From positions 2,948,501 through 3,012,500 of the forward strand of contig NZ_CP087715.1 in the NCBI RefSeq assembly GCF_020991125.1: DNA of 64,000 bases. Reading direction: 5' to 3'. The notes below the pieces were generated by a model that saw nothing but the letters and a program-made list of their open reading frames with translations, searched no databases and had not been told where the DNA came from. Of the stretch, positions 17,495 to 25,703 are shown piece by piece (position 1 is the first letter of the stretch; every line of letters begins with the position of its first letter). A program made the translations under genes and the position numbers. The stretch is from Microbulbifer celer (lineage in GTDB: Bacteria; Pseudomonadota; Gammaproteobacteria; Pseudomonadales; Cellvibrionaceae).

Positions 17495-17968
17495 TCAGAT
17501 TTTCCAGGTTTTCACGGTTTCCAGGCCGTGCTCTTCCACCCACTGGTTCAGCTGCTTGGGATTGCGCTTTTTCTTTTCAATGGTGGCATTGGTGTACGGG
17601 TTGCGATAGTGGCCGGTTTCCAGTTTCGGCTCGGCGGGCTTGCTGGATTTGGCAGCGCGGGCACCACGGCGGGGGCTGTCCCCACGCTTCAGGTGACGGG
17701 CAACGCGGGATTTGAGTGTACGGATATAGTCCGGCTCCTCTTCTGCATCCAGCTGGCCGATCAGCCATTCAACAATCTGGTCAGCACGGGCAACGAAGAA
17801 CTCCTCTTCTGCCATCTCGTACTCAGCGGCCAGATTGACCAGCGCCTTATCAAAGGCGATCACACCTTCCTTTTTACGCTCAACCTGCGCCATTTCCTGC
17901 TGCAGTTGTTCAATTTTGGCCTGGTGTTCAGCGATCTGCTGTTCAATCTGGTCGTATTCCTGAAACAT
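17495..17968 (-). CDS. MvaT-like H-NS-family nucleoid protein
   Basis: The 157-residue protein has an N-terminal coiled coil (residues about 3-40, EYDQIEQQIAEHQAKIEQLQ), a middle helical oligomerisation region, a basic linker rich in Ala, Lys and Ser, and a C-terminal domain (HYRNPYTNATIEKKKRNPKQ then LNQWVEEHG) that reads like the DNA-binding domain of Pseudomonas MvaT (YKNPHTGEVIETKGGNHKTL). Such proteins coat AT-rich DNA and silence horizontally acquired genes. The GGN motif of MvaT is replaced by KRN. A GAGG Shine-Dalgarno precedes the ATG. The AT-rich upstream region could bind the protein itself. Assignment by motif reading. Confidence 0.7.
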   Translation of the reverse strand: MFQEYDQIEQQIAEHQAKIEQLQQEMAQVERKKEGVIAFDKALVNLAAEYEMAEEEFFVARADQIVEWLIGQLDAEEEPDYIRTLKSRVARHLKRGDSPRRGARAAKSSKPAEPKLETGHYRNPYTNATIEKKKRNPKQLNQWVEEHGLETVKTWKI

Positions 17969-18709
17969 ATAGTGAGCCTCTGTTTATCAGGTAGATATAC
18001 ATTGCCTATCAATTACAGTGATTAGTGAGCAATGCTGAAGGTTGTTAAACGGCTTATTCCGTTATTCTGAAAAAGCCGAAATTTGAAACTATTTAATATA
18101 AGACACGGCGATACACCGATAATACTTCCCGCCCGCTGGCAACCCAAACAACCTGCCAGTGTGGTCAAATAATCGGAAATAAACCGATATAGAGATATCT
18201 TGCGAAATAAAGGACCCGGCCCCTGGGCCGTCAGGCCAGGACGCATATACAGGATATTCAGATATCGCACGCTCAAAAGTAAGTAAAGACCGCCGGAAAC
18301 TTCAGCCGTAACGACATCGCAAACTCAACTCTCAGCGTACTTTCCTGGTCGAACATTCCAGATCGAGCTTTCCAGACGGTACATTGGGCATTTGAGTTAA
18401 TATCGAAACGCGGGCACAGAGAAAACCGAAAACATTCGGATCCAGTCTTCTCTCTTTGGACCCTGGCACCAATGGGTGGCACCGATATCCAACAGTGCTG
18501 CGCATAATAATAGATTAAATTAAAAGTGCAACCGGGAAACCCGCGCTATTCGTTTATATTGGGTACACCGGTCATAAACAGAACGCCCCACCGGCAATCT
18601 GGCCGACAATTCTTCTGGATGCACTCACATCGACAGTATGTTGCTGCTGCCTGACCTATCCTTGAAGCAGTATTCCAATATCGGTTGTAATCAAGGGGGA
18701 TAGCCAGCA
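17969..18709. other. 741-bp gene-free region between MvaT-like and CBS genes
   Basis: The half near 17990-18110 is AT-rich and holds the presumed promoter of the MvaT-like gene. The half near 18660-18709 holds the leader of the CBS gene with an AAGGGGG ribosome site. Two overlapping minus frames (18022-18276 and 18273-18482) have no Shine-Dalgarno and no recognisable composition. No RNA gene or repeat was recognised. Confidence 0.5.
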
Positions 18710-19156
18710 ATGTCTAAAAACAGAGATATACACCATATGCCTACTCTGGCGGCACTGATGACGCCTTTTCCCTACCATGTGGATGCGGAGGCACCTGTAG
18801 AGGAAGCGGAATCCCTGATGGAGCAGCATGCAGTGCACCATTTACCCGTCACCCGGGACGGAGAGCTGGAATCCATTATTTCCCGCGGCGATATCGAACG
18901 TGCAAACTCACCCGGCCACCGGCTGGAGGAGCAGCAACTGTTTGTGCGCGATCTGGCGGCACGTCGGCCGTATATCGCCGATATTCACGATCCGCTGGAC
19001 AAAATACTGCTGGCGATGGCAGATACCGGAATTGGTTCGGTACTGGTCATGCGGGAGGGAGAACTGGCGGGTATCGTGACGGTGACGGATGCGCTGCGGT
19101 ATTGCAGTCAGTTCCTCGCCGAAATCACCCAAAGCCCGGATGATACCGTGGCCTGA
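18710..19156 (+). CDS. Tandem CBS-domain protein
   Basis: The 148 residues form a pair of CBS domains (first about 10-65 with HAVHHLPVTRDGELESIISR; second about 80-140 with GIGSVLVMREGELAGIVTVT), each ending in the usual G-I-(V/I)-(T/S) strand. CBS pairs bind adenine nucleotides and sense energy state. There is no catalytic or membrane domain, so it is a stand-alone module. It converges with the permease gene downstream (48 bp apart), which gives no functional link by itself. Confidence 0.85.
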   Translation: MSKNRDIHHMPTLAALMTPFPYHVDAEAPVEEAESLMEQHAVHHLPVTRDGELESIISRGDIERANSPGHRLEEQQLFVRDLAARRPYIADIHDPLDKILLAMADTGIGSVLVMREGELAGIVTVTDALRYCSQFLAEITQSPDDTVA

Positions 19157-19204
19157 TACGAACGACGCAATGGGCTCCCCGAGCGCACTCAGACCGGCGC
19201 CCCG

Positions 19205-21310
19205 TTACAGAGGCCAGATCCACAGCAACATGGGCACGGCAACGGCAACTACGATGACTTCCATCGGTAACCCCATCGGCCAGTAATCACCAAATTTGAA
19301 CCCGCCGGGCCCCAGGATCAAGGTGTTGTTCTGGTGCCCCACCGGGGTCAGAAAAGCACAGGAGGCACCGATAGCCACCGCCATCAGGAAGCTGTCCGGA
19401 TTGACATCCAATTGGGCGGAGGCACTGAGGGCTATTGCACACATCAATGCAGCGGTTGCGGCATTGTTCATAAAGTCTGACAGGGTCATAGTGACCACCA
19501 GCAATAACACCAGCGCCACCACCGGGCTTCCCCGGGCGATATTATCCAGCATGGACTTTGCCACCACATCCGCGGCACCGGTGGTATCCATTACGCCGGC
19601 AACGGTAATCAGCGCGCCCAGAAGTACAACTACTGAGCCGTCGATGGCATCGTACACGCCCCGCAACGGCACCACCTTCATTGCCATGAACGCCAGCGCG
19701 CAGGTGGCGAAGGAAATAGCCGCAGGCAGTAATCCAAACGCCGCACCGGCTACGGCAAGTGCCATGGCCACCAGCGCTACGTAAGCTTTTTCCTTGTTGG
19801 GGATGGTGATATCCCTTTGTGCCAGTGGCACACAGCGCTGCTCAAATGCGAAGCTGCTGAGGTTTTCCTCCACCCCCATCATCAGCAGTGCATCCCCGGC
19901 GCGCAGCGGTGTGGACTTTAACCGTTTCACCGAGCGCCGGCCCTGGCGGGACAGGGCCAGCAGATTGATTTCATAGCGCCCGGCCAGGCGCAGGTTCTGT
20001 GCACTGCGGCCGACCAGGAACGAGTCCGGCATGACCACCAGCTCCCGCAACACCATTTCACTGCGATCCCTGGAACGCTTTTCCTCGCTGCTTTTCTTGT
20101 CTGACTCTTTCTTGTCAGGTTCCTTCTTGTCGGATTCCTTGTTATCCGCCCCACTCTTGTCACTCTCTGGGTTCGCCGCATTTTCCCGATCCTGTTTCCC
20201 GGTGTCCTGTTTAGACTCGGGATCGGTTTCCTCATCGGCTTTTTCTACCCGAGTGTTGCCAAGCTCTGGCGGTGTCTCCACTTCTTTTACGTCTGCGCTC
20301 AGGGTGGGTTCCCCGCGCTGTCTTTCCGGCTGGTCCGGCGGGCTTTTTACGTCATCTGCCTGTTTGTCCTTGTCTTCTTCCGATGCGTCCTTGTTTTTGC
20401 TTTTCGTCTTTTCTTTGGCGTCGGGATCTTCAGCAAGGGTCAGGCCCAGGTTGGATAGCACCGCTGAAAGGGCTTCCGGCTCTGATTCGATCACCAGAAT
20501 ATCCCCAGCGCGTACCCGCAACCCGGGCATGGCGGTGGAGACGCGGGCGTTGTTGTGCACCAGGCCGATGATCTGCGCATCTTCGTCCCCGATCATGCGC
20601 ATCAGCTCGACCAGCGATTTACCGATGGCGGAACTTTTCTCGCCCACCAGTGCTTCGGTGAGATAAGTTCCGGTGTCAAAGGTGGCGGCACCGGCCTGGG
20701 TGCGGGCGGGCACCAGGCGCCAGCCGATCAGGGATACGAACACCACCCCCACCAGCGCCACCACAACACCCACTGGGGTAAAGTCGAACATACCGTAACT
20801 GCCGGCACCGGCGCTGGCGCGAAAGCCGGAAACAATCAGGTTGGGCGGGGTACCAATGAGTGTGGTCATGCCACCGAGGATGGTACCGAACGACAGCGGC
20901 ATCAGGACTTTGCCGGGGGGAACCTGGTAACGGTCCGCAAGATCCGTGGCCACAGGCATCAACAGCGCCATGGCACCGACGTTGTTCATAAAGCCGGACA
21001 TTGCCGCACCCACCGCGGTCAGCGCAGTGATCGCCAGGGTAATACCGCCTTTCCTGGGGACCACCTTTTGCGCCAGTACGTCCATGGCGCCAGTATTCTG
21101 CAACCCGCGGCTCAGGATCAGCACACAGGCGACGGTGACAACAGCGGGATGACCGAATCCGGCAAACGCCTTGGCGGGCTCAACCAGACCACAGAACACG
21201 CACGCCAGCAGGGAGGCGAGCGCGACCATATCGTGCCGCCAGGGGCCCCAGATAAACAGGACTACGGTGGCGGCAAGAATAAGGAGTATGAGGATCTGGT
21301 CTGGAGTCAT
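19205..21310 (-). CDS. SLC13/DASS-type permease with two RCK-C domains and a charged insert
   Basis: The 701-residue inner-membrane protein has two membrane halves (residues about 1-205 and 520-701), each with the SLC13 signature around a conserved Pro (FMNNVGAMALLMPV, GTPPNLIVSG; second half SDFMNNAATAALM and GHQNNTLILGPGG). Between them lie two TrkA-C (RCK-C) domains, each around 70 residues. A highly charged low-complexity insert of about 120 residues, rich in Asp, Glu, Lys and Ser, separates them with repeats of SDKKEPDKKE type. The architecture fits Na+- or H+-coupled sulfate or dicarboxylate transport gated by a cytoplasmic ligand. Substrate cannot be told from sequence. The insert is unusual. 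Confidence 0.8.
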   Translation of the reverse strand: MTPDQILILLILAATVVLFIWGPWRHDMVALASLLACVFCGLVEPAKAFAGFGHPAVVTVACVLILSRGLQNTGAMDVLAQKVVPRKGGITLAITALTAVGAAMSGFMNNVGAMALLMPVATDLADRYQVPPGKVLMPLSFGTILGGMTTLIGTPPNLIVSGFRASAGAGSYGMFDFTPVGVVVALVGVVFVSLIGWRLVPARTQAGAATFDTGTYLTEALVGEKSSAIGKSLVELMRMIGDEDAQIIGLVHNNARVSTAMPGLRVRAGDILVIESEPEALSAVLSNLGLTLAEDPDAKEKTKSKNKDASEEDKDKQADDVKSPPDQPERQRGEPTLSADVKEVETPPELGNTRVEKADEETDPESKQDTGKQDRENAANPESDKSGADNKESDKKEPDKKESDKKSSEEKRSRDRSEMVLRELVVMPDSFLVGRSAQNLRLAGRYEINLLALSRQGRRSVKRLKSTPLRAGDALLMMGVEENLSSFAFEQRCVPLAQRDITIPNKEKAYVALVAMALAVAGAAFGLLPAAISFATCALAFMAMKVVPLRGVYDAIDGSVVVLLGALITVAGVMDTTGAADVVAKSMLDNIARGSPVVALVLLLVVTMTLSDFMNNAATAALMCAIALSASAQLDVNPDSFLMAVAIGASCAFLTPVGHQNNTLILGPGGFKFGDYWPMGLPMEVIVVAVAVPMLLWIWPL

Positions 21311-21371
21311 GCAGGGTTGGGATCCCGATTACCGCCAGCCCAGGGACGGCAAAAAATCTACAGGGCCAACC

Positions 21372-21428
21372 ACAAACATAGTGGATGAACACAAACATAG
21401 TGGATGAACACGAACAAAGTGAATGAAA
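21372..21428. repeat. Three tandem 19-bp repeats between permease and SDR genes
   Basis: Two identical copies of ACAAACATAGTGGATGAAC and a third diverged copy lie in the spacer upstream of the permease start. They may come from slippage; too few and too close together for a CRISPR array. Confidence 0.9.
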
Positions 21429-21447
21429 TTAGATGCAGCGGCAAAGG

Positions 21448-22380
21448 CTACTGGTTTGACAGCTGCAACCGCTTCAGACCAAACCGGCGCGACAGCAGGC
21501 GGTCCCGCATCCAGCGCGGTAACCAGCGCGCGACCCACGGCAGCAGCCGGCTCTTGTTGCCGATACGCAGCAGCGAGCGCGGGCGCTTGCGCAACAACTC
21601 TGACGCCAGACGCCGCGCCACATCCCGTGCCAGGGTGGCATTCTGCTGGGATTCCAGCGCGCGGGCATGCACCGCATCTTCACTGCGCTTGTACCAGGAG
21701 TCTGCGGGCAACAGGCCGCGCAGGGAGGATTCTGCGTGGCGTCCGAACTCCGAGGCAATCGCGCCGGGCTGAACGGTAATCACGCGAATCCCGAAGGGTT
21801 TCAGTTCCAGGCGCAGTACGTCGGAGAGGCTGTGCAGGGCTGCTTTGGAGGCGCAGTAAGCGCCGGAGAACGGTGTGGGCAATACCCCGGATACGGAGCC
21901 GATATTACAGATCAGCCCGCGCCCTCGGGATTTGAGCAACGGCGCGCAGGCCCGGGCCAGGGCCATGGGGGCAAATACGTTGGTGCGGAACTGGGCCTCC
22001 AGCGCGCGGCTATCCAGCTCCAGCAGTGGCCCCATCTGTCCGTAGCCCGCGTTGTTGACCAGAATATCCAGCCGACCGTACGCAGTTTTGATGGCGTGGA
22101 CCACGCGGTTGATGTCCGCATGGGCATTGACGTCCAGCGCTTCGGTGGCAATCCCGAGGTCTGCCAGTTCCTGCAGGCTCTCGGCACGGCGCGCGGTGGC
22201 GATGACGATGGTGCCGCGGCGGTGCAGGGCCAGGGCCAGTTCGCGACCGATACCACTGGAGCAACCGGTGATCAGCGCGACCCGGTCCGGCACTACATAA
22301 CCGCGGCCGATCTGCGCCAGGCTCTCGGCGGCAAAAGTCTGATCGGAGGGACGAAAACGGGAGGCCGGGGGCTTGCTCAC
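21448..22380 (-). CDS. Short-chain dehydrogenase/reductase
   Basis: This is a 310-residue classical SDR with the Rossmann motif TGCSSGIG (about residues 38-45), the NNAG motif (LVNNAGYGQMG), the catalytic Ser of IGSVSG and the YCASK catalytic Tyr-Lys pair. It uses NAD(P)H to oxidise or reduce an alcohol/carbonyl; substrate unknown. An N-terminal extension of about 30 residues and a basic C-terminal tail (RNR..LLPWVARWLPRWMRD) suggest membrane association. The start is GTG with a GGAG site 9 nt upstream. It lies 3 nt after the VOC gene stop, so the pair is very probably co-translated. Confidence 0.85.
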   Translation of the reverse strand: MSKPPASRFRPSDQTFAAESLAQIGRGYVVPDRVALITGCSSGIGRELALALHRRGTIVIATARRAESLQELADLGIATEALDVNAHADINRVVHAIKTAYGRLDILVNNAGYGQMGPLLELDSRALEAQFRTNVFAPMALARACAPLLKSRGRGLICNIGSVSGVLPTPFSGAYCASKAALHSLSDVLRLELKPFGIRVITVQPGAIASEFGRHAESSLRGLLPADSWYKRSEDAVHARALESQQNATLARDVARRLASELLRKRPRSLLRIGNKSRLLPWVARWLPRWMRDRLLSRRFGLKRLQLSNQ

Positions 22381-22383
22381 GGG

Positions 22384-22800
22384 TTACGACTCCAGTGGAT
22401 TGCTCTGCGGCGGCGCACTGCTGCCACCTTCCGCCAACGCAAAATGCGGATTCTCTATCAGTCCAAATACATTGCCGAAGGGATCGAGGAAACTGGCCAT
22501 CAGAATGCCCTCCCCCACGTCGACCACTTCACTGTGCTGACGCGCGCCGAGCCCGTTGAGGCGATCGACCTGGGCGGCGATGTCGGTCACCCCCCAGTAG
22601 GCCACCACACCGTCGGCGCGGCTGGTGATATTGCGCGCATCGGGATTCAGCCCCAGCTCAAAGCCACCGACGTTGAATCCCACGTAGCACTCGCTGTCAA
22701 AATAGGGCTCCTGCTCCAGCAATACGGTATACCACGCCTTGGCTTCGGCAATATCGCTGACGCCGTAGATGACGGTGCGCAATCCCAGAAATTGACTCAC
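22384..22800 (-). CDS. VOC (glyoxalase/bleomycin-resistance) superfamily protein
   Basis: From the GTG at 22800, which has GGGAGGT 7 nt upstream, the product is 138 residues with the paired beta-alpha-beta-beta-beta modules of the VOC fold (LRTVIYGVSDIAEAKAWYTV, VGFNVGGFELGLNP, DPFGNVFGLIENP). An upstream in-frame ATG at 22848 would add 16 residues without a ribosome site. The metal-binding residues of true glyoxalase I are not all evident, so the reaction is unknown. It is the first gene of a pair with the SDR. Confidence 0.8.
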   Translation of the reverse strand: MSQFLGLRTVIYGVSDIAEAKAWYTVLLEQEPYFDSECYVGFNVGGFELGLNPDARNITSRADGVVAYWGVTDIAAQVDRLNGLGARQHSEVVDVGEGILMASFLDPFGNVFGLIENPHFALAEGGSSAPPQSNPLES

Positions 22801-22905
22801 GTTCAGACCTCCCGCTGGAGATTTGTTTCCTGTGCTGTAGTGACGCACTGAATAGTTGTCACCGGTTTATTCTTGTATGTCGTTTGTGCAGTTTCGTTAT
22901 CCGGT

Positions 22906-23274
22906 TTACTGCAATGCCTGCTCAAGTTGTTCCAGCAGGTCGAGGGGCTCTATTTCTTCCCCTTCAAGTTCTTCGTTCCAGTTGATGCCGACGAGTAATA
23001 CGTCATCGTGCATGCCGGTAAGCCAGTCGTCGATAAATTCTTCAAGGTCGATGGGTACAACCTGATAGTCGGCCCAGTCGCCATCCACCTGCTGCTCGGC
23101 AAATTCCCGCTGGGACCAGAATGGCATGACCTCGGTATCCGCACGGCGCTCTGATTCACACAGCGCGAACCCTTCCTCGCCCTCCAGCGCCCAAACACAG
23201 CCCTGCTCTACCGCTTCCGGCAAAAACCGGGCGCAGTTTTCCTCAAAATCGTCTCCGAGTGGTTCCAGTTCCAT
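22906..23274 (-). CDS. DUF2750-family protein
   Basis: The 122-residue acidic protein matches the pattern of DUF2750 (CVWALEGEEGFALCES, VMPFWSQREFAEQ, WADYQVVPIDLEEFIDDW, LTGMHDDVLLVGINWN). The family has no established function; its members are small cytosolic proteins. A good start ATG lies at 23274. Two nested-palindrome elements lie upstream. Confidence 0.8.
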   Translation of the reverse strand: MELEPLGDDFEENCARFLPEAVEQGCVWALEGEEGFALCESERRADTEVMPFWSQREFAEQQVDGDWADYQVVPIDLEEFIDDWLTGMHDDVLLVGINWNEELEGEEIEPLDLLEQLEQALQ

Positions 23275-23393
23275 ACCGACCTGCCTGTAATGTGATCCCG
23301 GCAGTTTACGCCAGTTTGCCGGGGATAAGTAGAAACTTGCGCTTGGTGGTGGTTTTGGGATTCAGTGGTCCGCTATTGGTCAGCTCCGGGCGC

Positions 23394-23501
23394 CGGAGCA
23401 CCGGGGATAAGTTTTTGGAACCGCTGTGAATACATCCCTGTACGCTGCGTCGGCGACGTCCCTGTCGCCGACGCTTCCAAAAACTTATCCCCGCCACTCC
23501 G
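23394..23501 (-). repeat. Nested-palindrome element, copy A
   Basis: The outer arms include a perfect 18-bp inverted repeat (23403-23420 with 23475-23492), extending imperfectly to about 25 bp. The centre holds a perfect 11-bp inner inverted repeat (23447-23457 with 23464-23474), and on the minus strand the shared segment GCAGCG, GGGATG and TTCACAGCGG. Arm and inner-stem sequences differ from the other copies. Confidence 0.9.
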
Positions 23502-23560
23502 TCTTCTATTTTGGCCACAGAAGTATTTGGGAATCACGAAGCACAGAAGTTCAATGCGAA

Positions 23561-23667
23561 GCCCGGGTGGCGGGGGAGGGTTTTCGAAAGCGTCGCAAAC
23601 AGGATGTTTGCGCCGCAGCGCCCATGGATGGGTTCACAGCGGTTTCGAAAACCCTCACCCGGCGCCC
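23561..23667 (+). repeat. Nested-palindrome element, copy B
   Basis: Outer arms pair AGGGTTTTCGAAA (23577-23589) with 23643-23655, flanked by looser GGGTG-type pairing. The inner stem CGCAAACA (23594-23601) pairs with TGTTTGCG (23605-23612) around GGA. CCATGGATGGGTTCAC follows. It lies about 50 nt downstream of the stop of the YgjP-type gene. Confidence 0.9.
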
Positions 23668-23717
23668 TGGCGCCCCGATTGTGCTACAGAGCGCCCTAAG
23701 ACGACCGAACAAAACAG

Positions 23718-24422
23718 TCAGAGATGCAACCGGTGTCCGTTGTCCTTCAGCCAGCGTCGCAACCGGCGGTAGTCGGGACACAGACTCTCTACCAGAGCCC
23801 AGAAAGCCCGGCTGTGATTGTGGTGCTGCAGGTGGCACACCTCGTGGATCACCAGATAATCCACCACCGGCTCCGGCGCCAGGCACACCAGCCAGTTGTA
23901 CTGCAGCTCGCCGCGGATCGTACAGTGGCCCCACTTGCTCTTCGTCCGGCGCACTTTGACTGCCGAGAATGCCAACCCCAACTGCCCGGCAAAATGCTGT
24001 GACTTTGCCGTCAACAACGCCAGCGCCTCACGCTGATACAGCCGCTGCAACGCCGTCTGGATCTGCACCTCCGAAGGCGCCCGGATACGGGAATACAACT
24101 GGATATAGCCATCGCGTATCCCTGCGTCCGCCGCACTGGCCGCACGGTCCAGCTCAAACGTGCCACCGAGCCAGGGAAAATGTGCCCCGAAGGCAAAGTG
24201 GTGGTCGGGCACTTCCGCGCGACGCTGCTGTGAGCGGCTCAACTGTTGCCGCACCCACTGGATATTATCCTGCAGGAACTGATGCCCGTGGCGGGCGGCG
24301 CACCGCTGGGGAATACGCACCTCCACCCCGCTGTCTTTTACCACCAGGCCCAATCGCCTGCGCCGCGGCGAGCGGTGCAGGCTGTAAGGTACGTCTTCGA
24401 ACAGAAAGGTTTCGGCAGTCAC
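23718..24422 (-). CDS. YgjP-type (DUF45/M48-like) zinc metallopeptidase
   Basis: The product carries the family signature KSKWGHCTIRGELQYNW followed by the zinc site VIHEVCHLQHHNHSRAFW: HExxH with the third His in HNHS. These proteins have a WLM/SprT-like protease fold; E. coli YgjP is the reference member and its physiological substrate is not settled. The GTG at 24422 gives a 235-residue protein of usual length and starts at the first conserved strand (LFEDVPYSLHRSPRRRR). A longer frame back to 24533 would overlap the upstream thioesterase and is rejected. It follows that gene by 23 nt. Confidence 0.85.
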   Translation of the reverse strand: MTAETFLFEDVPYSLHRSPRRRRLGLVVKDSGVEVRIPQRCAARHGHQFLQDNIQWVRQQLSRSQQRRAEVPDHHFAFGAHFPWLGGTFELDRAASAADAGIRDGYIQLYSRIRAPSEVQIQTALQRLYQREALALLTAKSQHFAGQLGLAFSAVKVRRTKSKWGHCTIRGELQYNWLVCLAPEPVVDYLVIHEVCHLQHHNHSRAFWALVESLCPDYRRLRRWLKDNGHRLHL

Positions 24423-24445
24423 AGGGCAGGAGAATTGTCGGAGAG

Positions 24446-24877
24446 TTAACTGGCGGGCACCGGCACCACAGCCATGGTGATACGGGAAATACAGTTGAGC
24501 TTGCCCTTCGGATCGCTGATGCGGATTTCCCACACTTGGCTACTGCGGCCAATGTGTACCGCGGTCGCTTTGGCCGTCACAACCCCCTCCGCCACCGGAC
24601 GCAGGTGATTGGCGTTGATCTCCTGACCGACGCAGTAGAACTTGCTGTTATCCACCACACAGTTGGCGGCCACGGAGCCCAGGGTCTCCGCCAGGGCCAC
24701 GCTGGCACCACCGTGCAGGATGCCGAAGGGCTGTCGGGTGCGGTCTTCCACCGGCATGGTGCCGACGAGGTAGTCGTCCCCGAGTTCGGTAATCTGCATA
24801 CCGAGGAAAGTGGGCATACAGTTGCCCATGCTCTGCTGGACCTGTTCGAGAGTGATATCGCCGTGCCAGATTGCCAT
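24446..24877 (-). CDS. Hotdog-fold acyl-CoA thioesterase (YdiI/PaaI type)
   Basis: The 143 residues align along their length with E. coli YdiI/MenI: IWHGDITLEQ, TFLGMQITELGDDYLVGTMP, the active-site segment QPFGILHGGASVALAETLGS (acid residue E in ALAETLGS, oxyanion HGG) and HLRPVAEGVV. It hydrolyses acyl- or aryl-CoA. In E. coli relatives the substrate is 1,4-dihydroxy-2-naphthoyl-CoA (YdiI) or misloaded enterobactin intermediates (YbdB). No menaquinone genes are nearby, so the substrate is open. AAAGG ribosome site before ATG. First gene of a two-gene unit with the metallopeptidase. Confidence 0.85.
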   Translation of the reverse strand: MAIWHGDITLEQVQQSMGNCMPTFLGMQITELGDDYLVGTMPVEDRTRQPFGILHGGASVALAETLGSVAANCVVDNSKFYCVGQEINANHLRPVAEGVVTAKATAVHIGRSSQVWEIRISDPKGKLNCISRITMAVVPVPAS

Positions 24878-24915
24878 GCTTGTCTACCTTTAAATAAATG
24901 GTTCCGTGCTGAATA

Positions 24916-25497
24916 TCAGTAAAACAGCCCCGGATTGAAAGCACCAAATCCGCCAAAGCGCATCATCTGATGTTCCAGCCCGCGCATCTCCCGGCGCAGA
25001 CTGCGCAGGTGGCGGCGCAGGGCGCGGGCCTCTTTTTTGCTGACATCTTCATCCAGCTGGGCGCTGACACTGTAGTATTCCCGCTCGACTTTTTCGTATC
25101 GGTTCTCCAGCGCCAGGTATTGCTGCTCGGCCTGGTAAACCACGAGTCCCTGTTGATAGTGGGACATGAAAAGGTCCGCAGTAGGACCCGTGCAGACGCC
25201 TTCGTAGTCGCGCCCGTTACGGCCCTGAATAAATCCATTCTCCGGGGTGCAGTACTGCTCTACCCCTTCTTCGTGGCCCCGCATCCAGTCACTGGTATCC
25301 ACGCGCACGCCGTATTCGTGACACTTCTGCGCGATTTCATACACAGTCGCCTGACTGCGCCCGCGAGCGCCGTCTTCGATCCCGCGCTCGTACCAGAGGC
25401 CGGCCTGACACTCGTCTTCGGAGATCACTGCGCAGCCGTTGGCGAAAACCAGTACTGCTGGGATTGAGATGAGTGTGAGTAATTTCCAGGGTTTCAT
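24916..25497 (-). CDS. DUF2799-family lipoprotein
   Basis: This 193-residue protein begins with a lipoprotein signal (LISIPAVLVFANGC, Cys about residue 22). It continues with the DUF2799 pattern: CQAGLWYERGIEDGARGRS, HxYG, DWMRGHEEGVEQYCTPENGF and GRNGRDYEGVC. A long coiled coil (about residues 120-175, LENRYEKVEREYYSVSAQLD) precedes a Gly/Phe tail. Probably in the outer membrane facing the periplasm. Family function unknown. The Cys-rich part likely forms disulfides. Confidence 0.8.
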   Translation of the reverse strand: MKPWKLLTLISIPAVLVFANGCAVISEDECQAGLWYERGIEDGARGRSQATVYEIAQKCHEYGVRVDTSDWMRGHEEGVEQYCTPENGFIQGRNGRDYEGVCTGPTADLFMSHYQQGLVVYQAEQQYLALENRYEKVEREYYSVSAQLDEDVSKKEARALRRHLRSLRREMRGLEHQMMRFGGFGAFNPGLFY

Positions 25498-25538
25498 AGC
25501 CGGCCTGTGAGACGGAGTAACAAGTGTGATGAGAAGAC

Positions 25539-25643
25539 AAGGTGCCGGGTACGGGTTTTCAGGAGCGTCGCAAACAGGATGTTTGCGCCGCAGCGCCCAG
25601 GGATGGGTTCACCGCGGTCCTGAAAACCCGTACCCGGTGCCTT
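25539..25643 (+). repeat. Nested-palindrome element, copy C
   Basis: The 26-bp outer arms (25539-25564 with 25618-25643) pair at 24 positions. The inner stem CGCAAACA (25569-25576) pairs with TGTTTGCG (25580-25587) around GGA. CCAGGGATGGGTTCAC follows. The centre is nearly identical to copy B, but the arms are different. It lies 60 nt downstream of the MBL hydrolase stop. Confidence 0.9.
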
Positions 25644-25703
25644 GCTGCCACCGTCGAATTCAGTTCCACCATTTAGCCCAGGCCCGAGTGAATCCACGCT
25701 GAA

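Noticed and set aside
18022-18482. Two overlapping minus-strand frames of 84 and 69 codons
   Set aside because: No Shine-Dalgarno, odd composition and no similarity I recognise; more likely non-coding.
21372-21428. Possible CRISPR array
   Set aside because: Three copies of 19 bp directly abut without spacers, and no cas genes are present.
23718-24533. Longer start for the YgjP-type gene at 24533
   Set aside because: It would overlap 88 nt of the thioesterase, and the extra residues do not match the family.
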